34,385 nucleotides of DNA from NCBI GenBank assembly GCA_046760785.1, contig JBHIET010000031.1:1-34385 (forward strand). Reading direction: 5' to 3'. The notes under the pieces were generated by a model. The model worked only from the letters and a program-made list of their open reading frames with translations, was not told the origin of the DNA and made no database searches. Source of the stretch: JBHIET01 sp046760785. Lineage in GTDB: Bacteria > Chloroflexota > Anaerolineae > B4-G1. Position 1 is the first letter of the stretch. The number at the start of each line of letters is the position of its first letter. The position numbers and the translations under genes were made by a program. Below, one piece after another: positions 23,573 to 31,990 of this stretch.

Positions 23573-24190
23573 TCAATACTGCCTCAGGATGCGCGGAATC
23601 CAGCCCGGCACCCGCCGGCGATACGCCTCCCACTCCTCGCCAAACTCGGCTGCCAGTGCCTGCTCCTCCCGCCGGGCGCGTAGCACCAGACCCAGGAAGC
23701 TCACTGTGGTGAACAGAAGTGTCCAGGTGCGATAGGTGAGAAGCCCGCCCGCCGAGGCGACGATGAGACCCGCGTACATCGGGTGGCGGACGATGGCGAA
23801 CGGCCCATGCGTCACCAGCCGGTGGTCGGCGTAGAGTTGCGCGCCCACGCTGCTGGAGACATTGTACATCTCGCCCAGGGCCACCCGCCCCCAGAAGACT
23901 AAGGCCAGGCCGGGGAAGAGGAGCAGCGCCCCCACGATCAGGGCCACGAGGCGGGCTGAGGCCGACAGGGGTAGCGGGAGCGGTCGCCACAGCAGGTAGC
24001 AGGCGCCGAAGAAGCCGACGCCGATCAGAAGGTAGGCCGGCAGCGTCAGGACCTTCCACGCCAGGCCGGTGGACCGCCCGCGAGGACGGTGCAAGCCGCG
24101 CACTATCCCTGCCAGCGCAGCGATCAAGCATACCAGCGCCGCCACCGCACCTGCCCAGGCTACCCACCGTTCGACGGCGTCTAACGTCAC
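23573..24190 (-). CDS. ICMT/phospholipid-methyltransferase-like membrane protein
   Basis: 205 aa with about five transmembrane segments. The C-terminal block HGPFAIVRHPMYAGLI ... EEQALAAEFGEEWEAYRRRV matches the isoprenylcysteine carboxyl methyltransferase/PEMT-like fold, in which the RHPxY part binds SAM. The start is GTG, overlapping the stop of the ABC ATPase gene by 4 nt (GTGA), so the two are translationally coupled. The substrate is unknown. Two further genes of this fold lie upstream of the permeases, which ties methylation to the transporter. Confidence 0.88.
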   Translation of the reverse strand: MTLDAVERWVAWAGAVAALVCLIAALAGIVRGLHRPRGRSTGLAWKVLTLPAYLLIGVGFFGACYLLWRPLPLPLSASARLVALIVGALLLFPGLALVFWGRVALGEMYNVSSSVGAQLYADHRLVTHGPFAIVRHPMYAGLIVASAGGLLTYRTWTLLFTTVSFLGLVLRARREEQALAAEFGEEWEAYRRRVPGWIPRILRQY

Positions 24191-25011
24191 GCCACCCCTT
24201 CTAATAGCTGGCGCAGTGCAGTCCGCTCGTCGGGGCCGAAGCGGGCCAACGCCGCCTCGTCACCCGCCAGGATCGCCTTCCCCAGCCCAGAGCGCCGGAA
24301 CGCAGCCAGGTCCTCCTCGAAGGGGGTCCCCACCGTGTGCTCGTGCACGATGCGACCGTCCCGCATGATCAAGATGCGGTCGGTCTGCCGGGCCACCGCC
24401 GGGTCGTGGGTGACAACGATAATGGTGGTGCCCAACTCGTGATTGAGCCGGTGCATCAGCCCGATCACCTCCGCCCCGCTCTCGGAATCCAGGTCGCCGG
24501 TAGGCTCGTCGGCCAGGATGAGTACAGGCCGGTTGGCCAACGCCCGCGCGATGGCGACCCGCTGTCGCTCGCCGCCGGAGAGCTGATTGGGCAGATGGTT
24601 CATCCGCTCCGCCAACCCGACCAACCCCAGCAACTCCTCGGCCCGTCGGTGCCGCTCCCCCCGGCCCACGTGCTGGCCTATCATGGGCACCCCCACGTTC
24701 TCGCGGGCGGTCAGTGTGGGGATCAGATTATGCAACTGGAAGATGAAGCCGACGGTGCGAGCGCGAAAAGTGTCCAAGTCGCGCACCGTCGCCAAGTCCT
24801 CCCCGTTCACCAAAGCCTGCCCGCCGGTGGGGCGGTCGAGGGCGCCAAGCATGTTGAGCAGCGTGGACTTGCCGGAGCCTGAGGGACCCATCACGGAGAC
24901 GAACTCCCCCCGCGCCACGCGCATGTTCACGCCGTCCAGTGCCCGCACTCTCGTCCCGTCGCTGTAGATCTTCACCAAATCGCGCGTCTCAACGATAATT
25001 TCGTCCGTCAT
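24187..25011 (-). CDS. ABC transporter ATP-binding protein (MacB/LolD type)
   Basis: 274 aa. Walker A GPSGSGKST, Q-loop FQLHNLIP, signature LSGGERQRVAIARAL, Walker B ILADEPT and the switch histidine in VVTHD are all intact. The NMLGALDRPTGG stretch is typical of the ATPases that drive FtsX/MacB-type permeases. The C-terminus is about 45 residues longer than the minimal domain. AAGGAG precedes the ATG. Its likely permeases are the two tandem genes 2-4 kb upstream on the same strand, and the adaptor is the HlyD-like gene between them. A MITE lies in the gap to the adaptor gene. Confidence 0.95.
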   Translation of the reverse strand: MTDEIIVETRDLVKIYSDGTRVRALDGVNMRVARGEFVSVMGPSGSGKSTLLNMLGALDRPTGGQALVNGEDLATVRDLDTFRARTVGFIFQLHNLIPTLTARENVGVPMIGQHVGRGERHRRAEELLGLVGLAERMNHLPNQLSGGERQRVAIARALANRPVLILADEPTGDLDSESGAEVIGLMHRLNHELGTTIIVVTHDPAVARQTDRILIMRDGRIVHEHTVGTPFEEDLAAFRRSGLGKAILAGDEAALARFGPDERTALRQLLEGVA

Positions 25012-25031
25012 ATTTCACTCCTTGATCCGTT

Positions 25032-25202
25032 GTAACTGCTCACCCTCCCGCAGGGTTGAGGGGTCCCGAAGCGCAAATTCGCCCCGGTAGGGGCGACCCT
25101 GGCGGTCGCCCTGGGGCAGGCGCAAGACCTGCCCCTACGATCAGGCCCATGCCGGGGTGGGGATGGTAAGCGAAGGCATTTTTCCGTTCCCTGAGCAGTT
25201 AC
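25032..25202. mobile_element. 171-bp MITE with 11-bp inverted ends and 8-bp target duplication
   Basis: GTAACTGCTCA (25032-25042) and TGAGCAGTTAC (25192-25202) are perfect inverted ends. GATCCGTT flanks the element directly on both sides (25024-25031 and 25203-25210), as a target duplication would. Inside are a 12-nt REP-like arm (CCCTCCCGCAGG at 25043) and two hairpins (GGGGCGACC...GGTCGCCC and GGGGCAGG...CCTGCCCC). It has no coding capacity and must be moved by a transposase elsewhere. Confidence 0.85.
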
Positions 25203-25210
25203 GATCCGTT

Positions 25211-25231
25211 GACGTTTGACGTTCGACGTTT
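25211..25231. repeat. Three 7-bp tandem repeats
   Basis: GACGTTT, GACGTTC and GACGTTT follow one another directly, touching the last base of the adaptor stop codon. No function is apparent. Confidence 0.6.
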
Positions 25232-26439
25232 CACTCTCCCACCTCAATATCCACGAACGCCGTCATCCCCCACCGAATCGCCGGGTCGAGCTCATCCAGT
25301 TCCACAATGACGGTGTAGTTGACCCCGCCCGCGCCCGGCTCGGCCATTGGGGAGATGCGGGTCACGTAGCCAGTGAAAACTCGTTCCGGGAGGGCATCGA
25401 AGGTGACCGCAACCTGTTGCCCAACCCCCACCCGCGCCACGTCAATCTCATCCAGGTCGGTCGTCTCCACCCGCAGCGTGGTCAGGTCGCCCAGCGTGAC
25501 GAGAGGCTGGCCTGGCACAACCAGTTCACCTGCCCGCACACTGACCGCGCCGACAGTGCCAGCGAAGGGGGCGTGAACCTCGCACCGCTCCAGTGCCACG
25601 CGGGCCGTGTCCAGCACCGCCTGCGCCTGTGCCACCGACGCCTGGGCCGTAGCGACCGCCTCCGCCGTGGCTCCGGCCTGCAACAGGTCTAGTTGCGCCT
25701 GGGCCACGTCCCGCTGCGCCGCCGCCGCCCACACCGCCGCCTCCACCCCGCGAACCTGACTCTCTTGCCCTGCCACCAGGGCATCCAGTTGAGCCTGAGC
25801 TGCCGCCAGCGCCTCGTCGGCGGCGTGGAGAGCATAGCGGGCCTGCTCCTCCATCTCGCCCAGTCCCGGGCAGATATCCTTTGTCTGGCCATTCGGCAAC
25901 GTGACATCAAAGCACTTCATCGTATCGTCGTGCGCCTGGAGGGCCGCCAATTGATCCGCCTGAGCCGCCGCCACCCGCGCCTCGGCCGCCGCGATCTCCG
26001 CATCCGTCGCCCCGGCTTCGAGTTGATCCCGCTGGGCGACGGCCTGGGAAAGCGTGGCCCGGGCCGCTTCGATCTGCGCCTCGGCCACAGCGACCTCCTC
26101 GGGACGTGGCCCGGCCTGCAGAAGCGCCAGTTGAGCCCGGGCGGCCTCCAGCGCTGCCTCCGCTTGTTGGACCGCCAGTTGCGCGTCGGTGGGGTCGAGC
26201 CGTACCAGCGGGTCGCCAGCCGCCACCTCATCCCCCGGCTCTACCAACACTTCCGTCACCGTGCCGCCGCTCTGGGCGCTGAGCGTGGCCCAGGTCGCCG
26301 GCACCACCTCTCCGCTGACGGAGACCACCGGCGCGAATTCCATCTCTAGCTCCGGCGTCGGTCTCTCCTCCGCTCCCCCCCCGCAGCCGGAGAGCACCAC
26401 GGCCAATACTACCAACCCTGCAGCAATAGTCCTCTTCAT
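25231..26439 (-). CDS. HlyD/MacA-like periplasmic adaptor lipoprotein
   Basis: 402 aa. LSGC at residues 16-19 is a lipobox, so Cys19 should be lipidated. A biotinyl-lipoyl-like half (SGGTVTEVLVEPGDEVAAGD), a long alanine-rich coiled-coil hairpin (about 85-290), the returning lipoyl half (HAPFAGTVGAVSVRAGELV) and beta-barrel parts follow in standard order. An insert near the hairpin tip has two cysteines (C176, C190). A G8 tract on the coding strand (26375-26382 on the plus strand) directly follows the lipobox and is in frame. GGAGGTGA precedes the ATG. It should link the ABC permeases to export of a substrate across the envelope. Confidence 0.93.
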   Translation of the reverse strand: MKRTIAAGLVVLAVVLSGCGGGAEERPTPELEMEFAPVVSVSGEVVPATWATLSAQSGGTVTEVLVEPGDEVAAGDPLVRLDPTDAQLAVQQAEAALEAARAQLALLQAGPRPEEVAVAEAQIEAARATLSQAVAQRDQLEAGATDAEIAAAEARVAAAQADQLAALQAHDDTMKCFDVTLPNGQTKDICPGLGEMEEQARYALHAADEALAAAQAQLDALVAGQESQVRGVEAAVWAAAAQRDVAQAQLDLLQAGATAEAVATAQASVAQAQAVLDTARVALERCEVHAPFAGTVGAVSVRAGELVVPGQPLVTLGDLTTLRVETTDLDEIDVARVGVGQQVAVTFDALPERVFTGYVTRISPMAEPGAGGVNYTVIVELDELDPAIRWGMTAFVDIEVGE

Positions 26440-26460
26440 CGCATCACCTCCAGTTGTTTT

Positions 26461-26489
26461 TTGCTCATAGATCTCAGGTATGGTATAAT
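26461..26489 (+). promoter_or_regulatory. Promoter of the toxin-antitoxin cassette
   Basis: TTGCTC (26461-26466), exactly 17 nt and TATAAT (26484-26489). It points away from the adaptor gene and toward the antitoxin, leaving a leader of about 60 nt with a good ribosome site. Confidence 0.7.
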
Positions 26490-26555
26490 AACATAGAAAC
26501 GCTCAAGTATCAGGCTGGAAAAGGCAGTGTCGTGTAGGTGTCGGAGGAAGACAGA

Positions 26556-26837
26556 ATGAACATGGTGAGAACGATCCCTATCCCCAATAGTACCATAGAT
26601 GTGCTGTTCAGTTTGCTTGACACCCGTCCTCCCCGCTTGGTGGAAGACGAGGAAGTAAAGGGCTTCCTCATCTCCCCTGCCCAGTACAACGCCTTGATCG
26701 AACTGCTGGAAGACATCGAAGACCTTCGTGACGCTGCCATTGCCGAGAGCGAGTACGCAGCAGGACACGGCCGTCCTTTCAACGAGTATGACACCGAGCG
26801 GAAAGCCAGGGGTGTAGTGGCAGGTGTACAAGGTTGA
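26556..26837 (+). CDS. Antitoxin-like protein (Phd/YefM- or RelB-like)
   Basis: 93 aa from ATG 26556; GGAGG at 26543-26547 with 8 nt spacing decides the start over GTG 26538. The middle part, VKGFLISPAQYNALIELLED, followed by acidic helices and a basic end, resembles the C-terminal half of Phd/YefM-type antitoxins that wrap around a RelE-fold toxin. The N-terminal DNA-binding part is not clearly recognisable. The stop overlaps the toxin start by 14 nt, the usual order and coupling for a type II pair. The cassette lies on the strand opposite to the surrounding export genes. Confidence 0.72.
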   Translation: MNMVRTIPIPNSTIDVLFSLLDTRPPRLVEDEEVKGFLISPAQYNALIELLEDIEDLRDAAIAESEYAAGHGRPFNEYDTERKARGVVAGVQG

Positions 26838-27082
26838 AATCGCTAGCAGACGAGTCGAAAAGCAACTCGACCGGGTGCACAATGACTACTATCCGCGAGT
26901 AGCAGCAGCCATTGATGCCCGGGCACACAACCCCAAGCCAGTAGGAGTCCGAAAACTGGGGGGGCAAAGTGCACCGCATTCGTGTCGGTCCGTATCGGAT
27001 CATCTACAGCATCCACGATAAAGAGCAAGTCGTTGTCATTGACAAAGTAGACCGGCGTAGGGAACGCACCTACAAAGGGTAA
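26824..27082 (+). pseudogene. RelE/ParE-family toxin, frameshifted at a G7 tract
   Basis: The GTG start at 26824 gives YKVEIASRRVEKQLDRV and DARAHNPKPVGVRKLGG, a RelE/ParE toxin N-terminal half. After the G7 tract (26958-26964) this frame reads unrelated residues and stops at 27021. With six G the frame would continue KVHRIRVGPYRIIYSI, VVVIDKVDRRRERTYKG and stop at 27080-27082, giving 85 aa, the normal size with the expected RVGxYRIIY motif. So a single extra G separates this from an intact toxin. Toxins of this fold usually cleave mRNA at the ribosome or block gyrase. Error, slippage or inactivating mutation are all possible. Confidence 0.82.
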
Positions 27083-27101
27083 TGGGCCGGTGTCCGGCCG
27101 C

Positions 27102-29342
27102 CTACTCATACCGCAACGCCTCCTCGGGTCGCATGCGCGTCGCCCGCCAGGCCGGATACAGCCCGCCCAACGCCCCGGCCACCAGCGCGATCACGATGGC
27201 CTGGATGAACAAGTCGGGCTTGTAGCTGACCGTCAGCATACCCTTCACCAGCGGTACCTGCATCATCCCCCAGGCCAATCCCATCCCCAGCAGAATGCCG
27301 CAGACGCCACCCACCAGGCCCAGTACCAATGATTCCTGCAAGATCATTCCCAACACCTGACAGCGACGCCAGCCCAGCGCCCGCAGCACACCGATCTCGC
27401 GCGTCCGCTCCAGCACACTCATCAACATCGTGTTCAGCATGCCCACCGCGCCGATGAAGACCGCCAGGAACGAAATCTGTCTCACCATTGTATCGCTCGT
27501 CTTCATATCGGGCATCATCTCGACGAACTCGGAGGAGATGGAGCATTGGATCTCGGGGAACTGGGCGTTCAAATAGTCCCGCATCCTTTCGGCTTGTTCG
27601 GTCGAGGCAGCGCGCAGTTTGATGGCGTACCAGGTCACCTGGTGAGGTTTTCCGGCCAGGGCCTGAGCCTCGCGCAGGCTGATGACCACGCTGGCATCTT
27701 CGTAGCCGATGCCGGTCTCGAAAATGCCGACCACGCGAAAGTTGCTTTCCAGGATACGCAGCGTGTCGCCCACCTCCAAATCCATCGTCTCCGCCGCCTT
27801 GCGCCCGACGATGACCTGGTGATTGGCCGTCAGCGGCGCGCCCTCGACGATGTGAAAGTGCTGGATGGCAAACTCGCGGGGATGGTAGCCAAAGACGATC
27901 AATAACGGGTTCTCCTCGGTGCTGGAGACGGTGATGATCACGCCGGAGACCGCCTTCACCTGGGGCAGGGCGGCGATGCGCGCCCCCACCCGCTGGTCTA
28001 CGGCGCTGTAACTGGTGTCCGAAACGTCCGCTTCAATGGCCAACAGATCGGTCTGGGCGCTGGTCATCATTTCTGTAAGCACATCGGTCATGCCCCCCAT
28101 GATTCCTCCCAGGGCGACGATGGCGGCGATACTGACGCCGATCCCCAGCAGGGTCAGCGTCGTGCGCGTCCTCCGGCGCCAGAGATTGCGCGCCGTCATG
28201 CCGGGCAGCAGGCGGGGGACGTGCGCGCCTTTGCCTCCTTCGTAATGCAGCGCTTCCAGCGGCAGCAGCCGGCTCGCCCGCCAGGCGGGGTAGGCCCCAC
28301 CCACCAGCCCCATCACGGCCACCGTGACGATGGCACGGATGAAAAGCTCGGGGGAGAACTGCACTCCCAGTACTCCGAAGAAGGGGATAGACCCACGCAG
28401 CAGGTAGACCGCCGCCACCCCCAGGACGAAGCCTAGCAGTCCTCCCAGGAAGGAGAGGGCCAGCGATTCGCCCAGGATGAGACGCAACACCCGGCCCCGC
28501 CGCCAGCCCAACGCCCGCAGCAGGCCGATCTCCCGCGTGCGCTCAAAGACCGACATCCACAGGGTGTTGGTCATAATGATGCCGCCGATGATGATCGCCA
28601 GTCCGGCCACGCCCCAGGCAAACCCCTCCATCATCTCGATCATCATCTGCCGGTTGGCGAAATCGGAGGTGGTGGAGAGGAGCAGGTTGGATAAGTGGCG
28701 CTCCACCCGCGCCCGCAGGCGGGGTTCGTCGGCGGAATCGCGCAGCCGGATGTAGAACATTGAGGCCCGGTGGGGCTGCAAGAGGAGGTTCTGCGCTTCC
28801 CGCAGCGGGATGACCGCCCCGCCTTCCTCAAAGGCGTCCCCCGTCTCGTAGATGCCGACGATGCGAAAAGCGCCGCCGGTGACTTGGAGCGTGTCTCCCA
28901 CGCTCTTGTCCATACTCTGCGCCGCGCTCTGCCCCAGGATGAGCGGCTTGCCGCGCACCCGGCGCGCGTCCGCCAACCCCTGTCCCTCGACGATGCGAAA
29001 GTGAGCAATGGCGAACCCCTGGGGGTCGTAGCCAAAGATGAAGAAATAGGGCGCGTCCTCGGCCTGGACGTTGCCCATCAGCATACCGTCCATCGCGGCC
29101 ACCTCCGGCCAGGCGAGCACCTGCGCGGCGACGCTCTCCTCGACGCCGCCCAGCGTGATGTCCATCGCGTTTTTGGGAGAGAGCACCAGGTCAGCCTGGC
29201 TGCCCTCGGTCACGGCGCTGTAGCCGGCGCGCATCCCCTCGGCCATCGCCCCCAGTGCGACGATGGCCGCCACGCCGATGGAGATGCCCAGCATGGTGAG
29301 AATGGTGCGCCCTTTGCGGCGGAAGAGATTCTTAAAGATCAT
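27102..29342 (-). CDS. Twin FtsX/MacB-like ABC permease, second copy
   Basis: 746 aa, made of two consecutive FtsX-type units. Each unit has an N-terminal helix after a basic start (MIFKNLFRRKGRTILTMLGI; ARNLWRRRTRTTLTLLGIGV), a MacB-type periplasmic domain and three closing helices with the ERTREIGLLRALGWRR or ERTREIGVLRALGWRR loop, which contacts the ATPase. Each unit ends in YPAWRA and EALxYEGG or EALRYE. The ATG directly follows the TAG of the upstream permease with no gap, so they are coupled. The two permeases are close paralogues over their full length. With two units per chain, one chain could form a complete transmembrane pair. Export of lipid, peptide or lipoprotein is the family-based guess. 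Confidence 0.93.
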   Translation of the reverse strand: MIFKNLFRRKGRTILTMLGISIGVAAIVALGAMAEGMRAGYSAVTEGSQADLVLSPKNAMDITLGGVEESVAAQVLAWPEVAAMDGMLMGNVQAEDAPYFFIFGYDPQGFAIAHFRIVEGQGLADARRVRGKPLILGQSAAQSMDKSVGDTLQVTGGAFRIVGIYETGDAFEEGGAVIPLREAQNLLLQPHRASMFYIRLRDSADEPRLRARVERHLSNLLLSTTSDFANRQMMIEMMEGFAWGVAGLAIIIGGIIMTNTLWMSVFERTREIGLLRALGWRRGRVLRLILGESLALSFLGGLLGFVLGVAAVYLLRGSIPFFGVLGVQFSPELFIRAIVTVAVMGLVGGAYPAWRASRLLPLEALHYEGGKGAHVPRLLPGMTARNLWRRRTRTTLTLLGIGVSIAAIVALGGIMGGMTDVLTEMMTSAQTDLLAIEADVSDTSYSAVDQRVGARIAALPQVKAVSGVIITVSSTEENPLLIVFGYHPREFAIQHFHIVEGAPLTANHQVIVGRKAAETMDLEVGDTLRILESNFRVVGIFETGIGYEDASVVISLREAQALAGKPHQVTWYAIKLRAASTEQAERMRDYLNAQFPEIQCSISSEFVEMMPDMKTSDTMVRQISFLAVFIGAVGMLNTMLMSVLERTREIGVLRALGWRRCQVLGMILQESLVLGLVGGVCGILLGMGLAWGMMQVPLVKGMLTVSYKPDLFIQAIVIALVAGALGGLYPAWRATRMRPEEALRYE

Positions 29343-31571
29343 CTACTCATACCTCAGTGCCTCCACGGGCCGCATGCGCGTTGCGCGCCAGGCTGGGTAA
29401 AGCCCGCCGACGATCCCGGCCACTGCCGCCACCACAATCGCCTGCACGAACAACTGAGACGTATAGATCGGCTCCATCGCCCCTCCCCATATCCCCGCTA
29501 AACCGACCAATCCACCCAACCCCAACCCCAGGGGAATACCGCAAACACCGCCTACTATTCCCAACACCAGCGATTCTTGCAGAATCATTCCCAACACTTT
29601 CCGCCGCCGCCAACCCAGGCTGCGCAGCACGCCGATCTCGCGCGTCCGTTCCAGCACGCTCATCAACATCGTGTTCAGCATTCCCACCGCGCCGATGAAC
29701 ACCGCGAGGAGCGAAAGCTGATCGGCCATTGCCTGCATGACGCGGAAATCGCTCGTACTCTCACCGAGCTCGGAGGAGAGAGAAAAATCAATGTCCGGGA
29801 AAGCCGCCTTCAATTCTTTCCTCACCGTCTCGACCTGTTCGGGGTCACGCAGACTGATGAGGTAGAACTGCACCTGGCGCGGCTTACCGGTGACGGATTG
29901 CGCCTCTCGCAGACCGATGACCACACCGGCATCTTCAAAGGCGATGCCTGTCTCGTAGATGCCGACCACGCGAAAGTTGCTTTCTAGCATGCGGAGCGTG
30001 TCGCCCACCCCCAACCCCAACTGTTCCGCCGCCATCCGGCCGACGATGACCTGGTGGCGGCCCGTCAACGGCTCTCCCTCGATAATGCGATAGCGACGAA
30101 TGGCAAATTCGCGCGGATGGTAACCGTATACGATCAGCATGGGCATCTTGTCGGTAACGGCGCCAGTCCAGAACATGCCGGAGACCGCATACACTTCGGG
30201 CCGAGCGGCGATGCGCGCCCCCACCCGCTCGTCAATGGCGCTAAAGTCCATGTCAATATCCGCCTCGGCGGCGAACAGGTGAGTCTGGCCGCCTATCATC
30301 ATCCCGGTGAACGCGCCCAGCATCCCCTGAGCGATCCCGCCCAGGGCAACGACAGCGGCGATGCTCACGCCGATACTCAATAGAGTCAACGCCGTACGTG
30401 TCCGTTTCCGCCAGAGATTGCGCATCATCCCAGGTAGAAAACGAGGCACGTGCGCCTTGCCGCCGCCCTCGTAATTCAGCGCCTCGATGGGCAGTAGGCG
30501 GCTGGCCCACCAGGCCGGGTACGCTCCGCCCGCTATCCCCAACACAATCACGGTGACCAATGCCCGCACGAAGAGATCGGGCGTGAACTGGCTCCCAAAT
30601 ATGCCAAGCACAGAACCGGATTGGCTGATAGCGACGACAGCCAGCACGCCCAGAATGACACCCGTCAGCCCGCCTAGCAGGGCAAGGACGATCGCCTCGC
30701 CGAGGATCAGGCCCAGCACCCGTCGCCGATGCCAGCCCAGGCTGCGCAGCACGCCGATCTCACGTGTCCGCTCAAGGACCGACATAAAGAGCGTATTGGT
30801 CATGGTGATCCCGCCGATGACGACCGCCAGCCCCGCAATCGCTATCCCTATTGCATCCAACATCTCGAGCAACTGCTCCTCGCCGGCGAACCCCGACGTC
30901 GTAGAAATCGTCAAGTCGGGGAGACGCCGCTCTATCCGCGCCTTCACGTTGTCAACCTCATCAGGGTTGCTCAGCTTGATGTAGAGCATCGAGACCTGGC
31001 GCGGCCGCAGTGTCATCGCCTGAGCTTCCCGAAGCGGGACGACAGCCGCGGCATCTTCAAACCCGGTCCCTGTCTCGTAGATACCGACGACGCGAAAGGC
31101 GCTACCGGTGACACGAAGCGTATCGCCCACCTGCAAATCCATACTCTGCGCTGCTCGCTTACCCAGGATGATGGATTTGCCGCGCACGCCGCGCGCGTCC
31201 GCCAGCGATTGTCCTTCGATGATGCGGAAATGCTCGATAGCAAAGCCCTCAGGATCGTAGCCAAAGAGTATGAGATAGGATTCATTGTTAATCAGGGCAT
31301 TGGAATAAAGCATGCCGTCCACAGCGGCCACTCCTGGGAGAACGCGCACATCCTCGGCCACGCTCTCGTCCACACTGCTCATCAGAGAAGTCAGCGACTC
31401 AGATTGGCTAAGCACCAGGTCGGCCTGGCTGCTCTGGGACATCGCGGAGAAGCCAACCTTTAGCCCCTTAGCCACTGCCCCCAAGGCGACGATGGCCGCC
31501 ACGCCGATGGAGATGCCCACCAGCGTCAGGATGGTGCGTCCCTTGCGACGGAAGAGGTTCTTGAGAATCAT
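29343..31571 (-). CDS. Twin FtsX/MacB-like ABC permease, first copy
   Basis: 742 aa from ATG at 31571; a longer frame up to 31649 overlaps the preceding methyltransferase gene and lacks the family N-terminus, while MILKNLFRRKGRTILTLVGI matches the paralogue exactly in place. It has the same two-unit layout: MacB-like external domains, ERTREIGVLRSLGWHRR and ERTREIGVLRSLGWRRR loops, and a closing YPAWRATRMRPVEALRYE. It starts 4 nt after the stop of the ICMT-like gene and its own stop touches the next permease start. The pair most likely arose by tandem duplication. Confidence 0.93.
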   Translation of the reverse strand: MILKNLFRRKGRTILTLVGISIGVAAIVALGAVAKGLKVGFSAMSQSSQADLVLSQSESLTSLMSSVDESVAEDVRVLPGVAAVDGMLYSNALINNESYLILFGYDPEGFAIEHFRIIEGQSLADARGVRGKSIILGKRAAQSMDLQVGDTLRVTGSAFRVVGIYETGTGFEDAAAVVPLREAQAMTLRPRQVSMLYIKLSNPDEVDNVKARIERRLPDLTISTTSGFAGEEQLLEMLDAIGIAIAGLAVVIGGITMTNTLFMSVLERTREIGVLRSLGWHRRRVLGLILGEAIVLALLGGLTGVILGVLAVVAISQSGSVLGIFGSQFTPDLFVRALVTVIVLGIAGGAYPAWWASRLLPIEALNYEGGGKAHVPRFLPGMMRNLWRKRTRTALTLLSIGVSIAAVVALGGIAQGMLGAFTGMMIGGQTHLFAAEADIDMDFSAIDERVGARIAARPEVYAVSGMFWTGAVTDKMPMLIVYGYHPREFAIRRYRIIEGEPLTGRHQVIVGRMAAEQLGLGVGDTLRMLESNFRVVGIYETGIAFEDAGVVIGLREAQSVTGKPRQVQFYLISLRDPEQVETVRKELKAAFPDIDFSLSSELGESTSDFRVMQAMADQLSLLAVFIGAVGMLNTMLMSVLERTREIGVLRSLGWRRRKVLGMILQESLVLGIVGGVCGIPLGLGLGGLVGLAGIWGGAMEPIYTSQLFVQAIVVAAVAGIVGGLYPAWRATRMRPVEALRYE

Positions 31572-31575
31572 TTGT

Positions 31576-31959
31576 CTAATCCGATCCGTGGATAAAGCGC
31601 GGCAGCAACCGTCCAGTGCGGCGCATATAGGCGCGGTAGGCATCGCCAAATTGCTCGATCATCATGGCCTCTTCCTTATCAAGCCGCCGGTAGAGCATAA
31701 AGATAGAGGCCACAACTAGCGGCGCGATCAGCCAGGTGGCCGATATGGGTAAAAGTCCGACAAAGAAGGCAAAGAGCGCCGTGTACATAGGATGCGTGAC
31801 CCAGCGATAAGGTCCGCTGGTGACGAGCGCATGTTCCTCTCGCAGTTGCAGACTGCTCCCACCCGCTCGTCGTATCTTCCAGCCATAGTACCCCCTGACG
31901 GCCATGAGCAGGAAGAACTCGATGAAGAAAATGACTCTGAGGATTCGCTCGCTATTCAT
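31576..31959 (-). CDS. Short ICMT-like methyltransferase
   Basis: 127 aa from ATG at 31959, supported by GGGGAG upstream; an upstream extension overlaps the neighbouring gene. The C-terminal ICMT/PEMT signature is clear: TSGPYRWVTHPMYTALFAFF followed by RRLDKEEAMMIEQFGDAYRAYMRRTGRLLP. With about three transmembrane segments it is shorter than the other two genes of this fold here and lacks their N-terminal helices, but the SAM-binding part is complete. It sits between a soluble methyltransferase and the permease, 4 nt from the latter. Confidence 0.85.
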   Translation of the reverse strand: MNSERILRVIFFIEFFLLMAVRGYYGWKIRRAGGSSLQLREEHALVTSGPYRWVTHPMYTALFAFFVGLLPISATWLIAPLVVASIFMLYRRLDKEEAMMIEQFGDAYRAYMRRTGRLLPRFIHGSD

Positions 31960-31990
31960 ACTCCCCACCTCAAATAGACTCCCCCGCCAG

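Noticed and set aside
29343..31649. Longer start for the first permease at 31649
   Set aside because: The extra 26 residues overlap the upstream methyltransferase gene and are absent from the close paralogue, whose start aligns with ATG 31571.
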